Program-made: the position numbers and the translations under genes | Assembly: GCF_030272615.1 (NCBI RefSeq) | Contig: NC_081414.1 | Location: 658,144,292 to 658,208,291, forward strand | From: Cryptomeria japonica | Taxonomy: Eukaryota; Streptophyta; Pinopsida; Cupressales; Cupressaceae | DNA length: 64,000 nucleotides | Direction of reading: 5' to 3' | Shown: one piece after another, positions 58,163 through 64,000 of the stretch | How positions within the stretch are numbered: the first letter of the stretch is position 1 | How the letters are laid out: every line of letters begins with the position of its first letter | Notes under the pieces: generated by a model | Databases searched by the model: none | Seen by the model: the letters and a program-made list of their open reading frames with translations, nothing else | Told to the model about the DNA's origin: nothing

Positions 58163-61100
58163 TTAGCTGACCCCCCCTAATGACACATCCCACACCCCCA
58201 AGAGAGCTCGCAACTACAGGAACTTACTCTTGGTGAAAGGTTTGGTGAATATGTCAGCAACCTGCTCTGCTGTAGGACAATACTACAAATCAATGACCTG
58301 CTCCTGGATGAGCTCTCGGATATAGTTCATATGAATCTCGATGTGTTTGGTCCGCTAGTGCTGGATCGGGTTCTTCGAGATTGCAATGGCACTCTGATTG
58401 TCAAAATGTAGAACTGTCGGCCATGGAGTGGTGAAACCAAACTCTGTCAGAATCTACTGGAGCCAAATGGTCTCAGTCACTGCGTTAATAGCGCCTCGAT
58501 ACTCAACCTCAGTCGAAGAGAGAGCAATAGCATGTTGCTTCTTGCTCTGCCAACAAATGGGGCCCGAACTAAGGTGAAAACTATAACCAGAAGTAGACTT
58601 ACGATCAACTAGATCACCAGCCCAATCGGAGTCTGTGTAACCAACCAAGCGAAGTCCTGTGCTTGCTGCATAGTGAATCCCATATTGATGTGTACCCTGC
58701 ATGTAATGTAGGATGCGTTTGGCGGCTTTCCAATGAAGCTCATGTGGTTCCTGCATGAAGCAGGAAACCATGCCAACTGCAAATGAAATATCAGAGCATG
58801 TATGAGTCAAGTAGATGAGACTACCCACAAGCTGACGATACAAAGTGGCATCAACTGGTGGAGAAGAACACTGAGCCTCAAGCTTGACTCCTAAAAGAAA
58901 GGGAGTTGGGGCAGGCTTACAATCAGCCATATGAAAGTGTGCAAGTAGATCAAGAGCATACTTGGGCTGCGATAGTGTGATCCTGGTAGGTGACTGTGAA
59001 ATCTCTATCCCGAGAAAGTAGTGCAAAAGACCCAAGTCAGTCATAGCAAATCTGTCATGCAAAGAAGATTTGACCCTGCTAATGATGGATGAAGTACTCC
59101 CTATAATGATCAAGTCATCAACATAGAGCACAAGTATCAAGTGAGAGTCATCTTGTCGCAAAATGTAGACATTCGGATTGGAATGACACCTGGTGAACCC
59201 TGCGGAGAGAAGAAAGGAATCCATCTTGGTGTACCAAGCCCTGGGGGCCTGCTTAAGGCCATAGAGAGATTTCCTTAGTCTGCAAACCAAGGAAGTATCC
59301 TGGATGAAACCCTGTGGCTGCTCCATATAAATCTCCTCATCAAGATCACCATGAAGAAAAGTACTCTTCACATCCATCTGATGTACAGCCCAACCATGAG
59401 TTGTAGCAATAGCAAGTGTCAAATGAATGGAGTTCATCTTGGCTACGGGTGCAAAGGTCTCAGTATAGTCAACACCTGCAACCTGCAAGAAACCTTTTGC
59501 AATAAGCCGAGCCTTATACTTATCCACACTACCATCTGCTGCAAATTTGGTCCGATAGATCCACTTACATCGAACCATCTTTCTCCCCTTAGGGAGATGG
59601 ACTAGATCCCATGTTTTGTTCCTCATCAAGGAACTATACTCTTCCTCCATAGCTTGGTCCCACTCAGGAACCCCTGATGCTTCCCTAAATGCCCGTGGAT
59701 TGGAAGCGGTAGCAATGAATGCATGTGGAAGATCCTGATGTTGTGATTGAGTTCTCCATGTATCCGAAGGATCCCCAACAAGAGAACCCACGGACTCAAG
59801 TGTCTGTCAAGCCCAACGAGGTCTAGGTGGAAGGGGAGAATGAGGCTCCTCAACTGCAAGTGGACCCTGTGGAGGTGTAACCCTGCGAGTCGGAGTTGAG
59901 GGAGTCTCATCATCTGAATCACTAACATCACTATCCACAATGGAGGAAGGTGGAGGAGGTAGAGAGGCTAAGCTTGGAGAGCTTTCCTCAAAGTGAACAT
60001 TCCTCTCAATGAATACCTCATGTGTCTCTGGATCCATCAATCTGTATGCCTTAACACCCTCAGGATATCCAACAAATATGCAAGGTCGACTATGAGGTTC
60101 CAATGCCTTGCGTTTCTGTGGAGGTATGTGAGCCCATGCTGGACACCCAAAGACTCTGAAATGTCTTACAATCGGTTTCCTACCAGCCCAAACTTCAAAA
60201 GGAGTAATACCTTGCAAAGCTTTGTGAGGAGCCCGATTCTGGATGTGTGTGGCACAACTGATAGCCTCTGCCCAAAAGGCGGGATCAAGAGAACGTGCAT
60301 GTATCATACAGCTAGCCATTTCTTTGAGAGTTCTATTCTTGCATTCTACAACCCCGTTCTATTGTGGAGTGTATGCAACAGAATGCTGAAGATCAATCCC
60401 CTCAAATGTACAAAAATCCTCAAGTCTTTTGTTCACATATTCCCTTCCATTATCTGTGCAAATTATCTTAACCACTTTCCCTGATTGCTTCTCCACACGA
60501 GTCTTGAAGTCCTGAAATCTATCAAATACTTCACTCTTATGAATGAAAAATTACACCCAAGTGAAGCGGGAGTAGTCATCAATGAAGGTAAGAACATAGC
60601 AGGCCTTACTGAATGAAGGTGTTGGAAATGGACCTGCTACATCACTGTGAACAAGTTGAAGAACTTTCAAAGCTCTCCAAGTTTTCTCTTTATCAAACTT
60701 CTCTTTGGGATGCTTGCCCATGGAACAACCTGAACATACACCCTCTGAAAAACTAATTCGAGGAAGACCTATGACCATGTCTTTAGTGCTTAGCTGCTGA
60801 AGATAGTGGTAGTTGAGGTGACCAAACCGCTCATGCCATAGCTTACTTTCTGAATTTGAATGAGTAAGCAAGGCCCTAGAAGGTGAACTTGGCACAAAGT
60901 GGGAGAATGAATAAAGTCTAGAGTTGTCATTGACTTGTCCCACTGCTACCAAGGCATCATCATCAAGTTCCTTTACCACAACTGAATCTGGGGTAAACTC
61001 AACCTTTTTCCCATTCCCATAGTGAGTGATTTGGTAGATGGAGAGAAGGTTGGTAGACAAGTTAGGAACATAGAGAACATTCTCAAATGTTCCATCATCC

Positions 61101-62233
61101 ATGTCAACTGAACCTTTCCCTTCAACCTCTACTTGTGTGTCATCACCTATGCAAATGTGAGGTACCTTCGATGGCTTCAATGAAGAAAACTGCTCCTTTG
61201 TAGAACCCATGTGATATGAGGCACCTGAGTCAAGTATCCATTGTTGTGAAGAACCTGTTGTAGCCACAAATGCTTGCCCTTTTCCCTTAGACTGTGAGGA
61301 AGAGGAAGGAGTTGAATCCTTGTTTGTGTAGGTGGATGGCAAGTTGATGTTGTTTTTCTTGAGAAGATTGGTTAACTCATCAACTTGCTTTGCATGGCAT
61401 CGATGCTCATCATGACCATACTTTTTGCAATATGCACAAGTTGGGTTATCCTTCTTAGGTGGTGTCCCCTTCTTGGAAGAGGATGTAAAATCGCCTTGTG
61501 ATGGAGAGGATGGTTGTCCTTTTTCCTGGTGTGGTTTAGACTTGGATTGCTTCTTCTTCTTGTTGGAATCTTTGCCTTGACTTCCTTGATTTCCTTGATT
61601 TGCTACCAAAGCCTTGGACTTTGAAGACTTGAGAAACCCCATGTTCAACAACTTAGATTGTTCCAATATCAACATTTCTATGAAAGCATCAAAAGAAGGC
61701 ATAACATAAGAACTCCCCACTGTCAAACGATGAGTTTGGAAGCTAGATACAAATGTTGCATATTCTGGTGCAAGCTTGTTCAACAAGTTGAATATCAACT
61801 GAGCATCCTTCTTGTCAATTCCACAATCCTTTAGCTTTGCTCTTAGCTCATTTTCTTTGGTTACATAATCTTGGATGGTATCAAAATTCTTGGGATCTAA
61901 GCTGGTGAGCTCATTATCAATCTGATAGCCTCTGATTTCATCAACTTGTCCATACAATTTCTGAAACATATCCCAAGCCTCTTTAATTGTTTTACACTTC
62001 TCAATGTGGAAAATGAGGTCATCTGATACATACTTGCGTAAGGTTCCAAGAGCCATGCAATTCTTTGTGAGCCATTCTAATTGAGCATTTGGATCAGCCT
62101 TAGGATCAGCTGGTGCTGTTATTGTTCCATCTATGTAGTGTGTGAGACCCTTTTCCATTAGTTTACTCCATACTTTAATTTTCCATGATGCATAATTATG
62201 TGGAGTTAATGGTGGAAACTTATTAGGACTCAT
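58163..62233 (-). pseudogene. copia-B Gag-Pol polyprotein with few stops
   Basis: I start at Met 62233 (MSPNKFPPLTPHNY), shared with copia-A; an upstream Met at 62278 adds 15 residues. Gag (UBN2 type) is followed by the knuckle CAYCKKYGHDEHRC, protease WILDSGASYHM, GAG-pre-integrase with an intact HHCC (WHERFGHLNYHYL, CSGCSMGKH), integrase with D, D and E present (VHSDVAGPF, ICTDNGREY, NGVVECKNR), RT with QMDVKSTFLHGDLDEEIYM and LYVDDLIII, and RNase H with GYTDSDWAGD and ALSSTEVEY. Stops fall at about 60549-60551, near 60360 (TPQ then TAG for Gln), near 59805, at about 58453 and a few later ones, with no large deletion. It is the only element here with all key catalytic residues. An autonomous sister copy could have mobilised copia-A. 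Confidence 0.93.
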
Positions 62234-62278
62234 TGCAACAAGAATGGAAAGAGCACAAAGAGAGGCACAATCACACAA

Positions 62279-63720
62279 GACACCCCCCCCAAATGTGATG
62301 ATTTGGCACTTTATAAGTAGTGCTTATACAATGGGCCACTTGCAAAAGATGGCAAAGTGGACTTCTGATTTACAATTTTACAACTGCCTCAATAAGGCCA
62401 AAAGAGTCTCAAACTGATAATGCAAGAGTTCTAACTAAGATCCAAGCAATTTACAAGTACCTAATAGGCCAAATAAGACCAATATCTAAAAGTACAATTT
62501 TCACTCAAAATCTCTTAAATCTGATCATATAGTCTGAAAGTAGATGAAAAAATAAGCACTTTCAAAAAAATGGCACCTGAAAAGGAGGTCGTATGAGCTC
62601 AAACGAGGCCTTTGAAGTTGCAAAATTGAGGATTGGACAGGTACAACTGAGAGAATCCAAAAATTCTAAAAAACCTATGCACCAAAATCAGAAAATAACC
62701 ATACCACTACAAAGATCACGAAATTTTAGCCCATTTCAAAAAAAATTGCACCAAAAAAGGAGCAAAAATGAGCAAGATATGGCCTTCCAAAGTTGGACTG
62801 CAAAACTGAAAAGCCCAATGGAGAGGAGTCAAAAAAATTTCAAAAAATGCTGACGTGGCGCTGACGTCAAAAAGGCACTGTGTTAAATTTGATGGCCGTA
62901 TGACCATCGCAAGAACCTCGCCTCCCTGTTGATTGGGCGTCCGTACTGTACGGACTGCTGACTGTACAAGTGGCTATGCAGGTCGTACGGATGACATGAC
63001 ACTGTACGGACTGGCTATGTGGCGCAGTGACATGGCAGATGGTATGGTCTACATGGCGCTGTACATGGCGTACAAAGGTCTATTTCGGGCCACGTGACAG
63101 GGTCCGGTTGCTGACTAGACGTCAGTGTGGCGCTACCGGAAGTCTTTTGGCCAGCGGCGGGAGTCTGTGCATCGCTGGGGCAGTGGAGATGGCCGGAGCA
63201 GTGGAGCGGTGGTGGCCGGGAGCTGCCAGAGCCGATGGGAAGGGGAGGCACTGGGAACCGAGGCGGTGGCACGGCGTCGGAGCGGCTCTGCAGGCACGGG
63301 CAGCGAGCACGGCGGCGGCAGCGGAACCTGCAGGTACGGGAGGCATTCGAACAGTGCAGGTACGTACCTGCAAACCTGCACATAGCGGGTACTGTGTACA
63401 GGGGGGTCTGCGGACCCCCAAACAAAACCCCTTTTTTTTTTTGATTTTTCAATTTTTTTGAAAAAAAAATTTTGAATTTTTTTTTTTTTTTTTTGTAAAA
63501 AAAATTTCGAAATCCGTACGAAAATAGCCAAAATGGGGAAAAAAAAATTTCTCACCAAAATAGGTCGACTTTATAGTCAAAATTTATGGAAATGGCCTCC
63601 CGGATTCAACGGTGATGTCCAAATCGATGTATGATGCCCCCCAAAAATGAAGATCCCCAAATCCGAAAGTAGAAGCCTTCCACGATGTCTCCAAAAACTG
63701 ATCAATGAAGCCCCAAAAGC
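62279..63720 (-). other. copia-B 5' leader
   Basis: About 1.45 kb between primer site and gag, without a credible gene. The part at 62285-62900 matches 1-640 of the window (copia-A leader) in reverse complement. Short frames here are unconserved between the two copies. Overlapping frames at 63015-63461 on both strands come from GC-rich composition. Confidence 0.7.
63030..63425. other. GC-rich, CpG-rich segment in the copia-B leader
   Basis: About 400 bp is strongly GC-rich with many CG dinucleotides (GCGGCGGGAG, GGCGGCAGCGG), set in an AT-rich window and ending in long A/T homopolymers (63427-63500). Open frames in all six phases are a side effect. Confidence 0.8.
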
Positions 63721-63730
63721 GCTGATACCA
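63720..63730 (-). other. Primer binding site of copia-B
   Basis: TGGTATCAGCG on the - strand adjoins the LTR end directly. It matches initiator-Met tRNA over TGGTATCAG and then differs. Confidence 0.75.
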
Positions 63731-64000
63731 TGTTGGATTTTGCCAAGATCAAGGGCACAATGAAAAGCATAAAAGAGACAATAGAATGACAAGAACAAAC
63801 TGTATTCTCATCAATATACAAATGATCAACTGGATTAACCAATACAATGAATAGAGGTCTGCTTATATAGGCAAGGCCATATGGATGTATGAGCACACAA
63901 ATATGACATGTGGCTCAATGAGAAACAAGGGTAGGTAAGAAATACTAAGGGTAGGTAGGAGAAATAATATAATAGTCCACAAGAGGTGGATGACCCACTG
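63731..64000 (-). repeat. 5' LTR of copia-B, cut by the window end
   Basis: It matches 57448-57717, with five transitions. The remaining 177 bp or so of the LTR and the left flank lie outside the window. Confidence 0.92.

Larger units (their letters stand above)
57448..64000 (-). mobile_element. copia-B: nearly complete Ty1/copia element
   Basis: Reading from the right on the - strand: 5' LTR (from beyond 64000 to 63731), primer site, a 1.5-kb leader with a GC-rich part, one gag-pol frame (62233-58163), 3' UTR, polypurine tract and 3' LTR. Over the 270 bp where both LTRs are visible I count five differences, all transitions, so the insertion is much younger than its surroundings. Domain order is Gag, protease, integrase, RT, RNase H. 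Confidence 0.93.

Noticed and set aside
63015-63558. Overlapping frames of 86-145 codons on both strands
   Set aside because: GC-rich DNA has few stops; the frames overlap each other in several phases and are not kept in copia-A.

Overview
The window reads as nuclear DNA from a seed plant with a large, repeat-rich genome. It is AT-rich, has long stretches without genes, and holds nested LTR retrotransposons. The families seen (Ty1/copia, Ty3/gypsy of Tat type, RT-less copia-like elements) and the very long LTRs would suit a gymnosperm, but the species cannot be told from sequence alone. I see no intact host gene, rRNA, tRNA or CRISPR array. Almost every coding region belongs to a transposable element and carries stops or frameshifts.

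Layout. Bases 1-3673 are the right part of a copia element on the + strand that lacks IN, RT and RNase H ('copia-A'). Bases 3674-11200 are mostly unexplained AT-rich DNA, with a purine-rich minisatellite and a (GA)n tract at 8846-9775 and an orphan ORF at 10565-11065. From about 11.2 kb to 57.4 kb the window is one nest. The outermost layer is a decayed gypsy element on the - strand ('gypsy-1', about 11.2-15.17 kb plus 57205-57447). Into its gag an RT-less copia-like element ('X-A', - strand, 15175-57204, TSD GTAGA) inserted. Into X-A ORF2 a Tat-type gypsy element (- strand, LTR at 19086-20346, internal region to about 48471, TSD CATAC) inserted. Tat carries two further insertions: a 4.36-kb solo LTR (21703-26065, TSD CTTGG) inside its antisense plant-mobile-domain gene, and a complete RT-less copia-like element ('X-B', + strand, 37382-45189, TSD GAGGT) inside its gag. 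Bases 57448-64000 are a nearly complete copia element on the - strand ('copia-B'), of the same family as copia-A; its 5' LTR runs off the window.

One part does not fit simple nesting. Bases 48472-53230 (part of the X-A 3' LTR, the X-A ORF2 C-terminal half and a Tat LTR) are a second copy of 15563-20346, placed where the Tat 5' LTR should be. An illegitimate recombination between a full-length Tat arrangement and a solo-LTR arrangement would explain it, as would an assembly join.

The most novel item is the X family. It has copia-style LTRs, an initiator-Met-type primer site, repeated GGGGGAG tracts and a coiled-coil, multi-zinc-knuckle Gag-like ORF1. In place of protease, integrase, RT and RNase H it has a long ORF2 that I do not recognise. 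Two divergent subfamilies (X-A and X-B) keep the ORF2 N-terminal domain recognisably similar at protein level. Such an element would need enzymes from an autonomous partner. A second notable item is the Tat element's antisense PMD pseudogene, whose frame resumes exactly across the inserted solo LTR.
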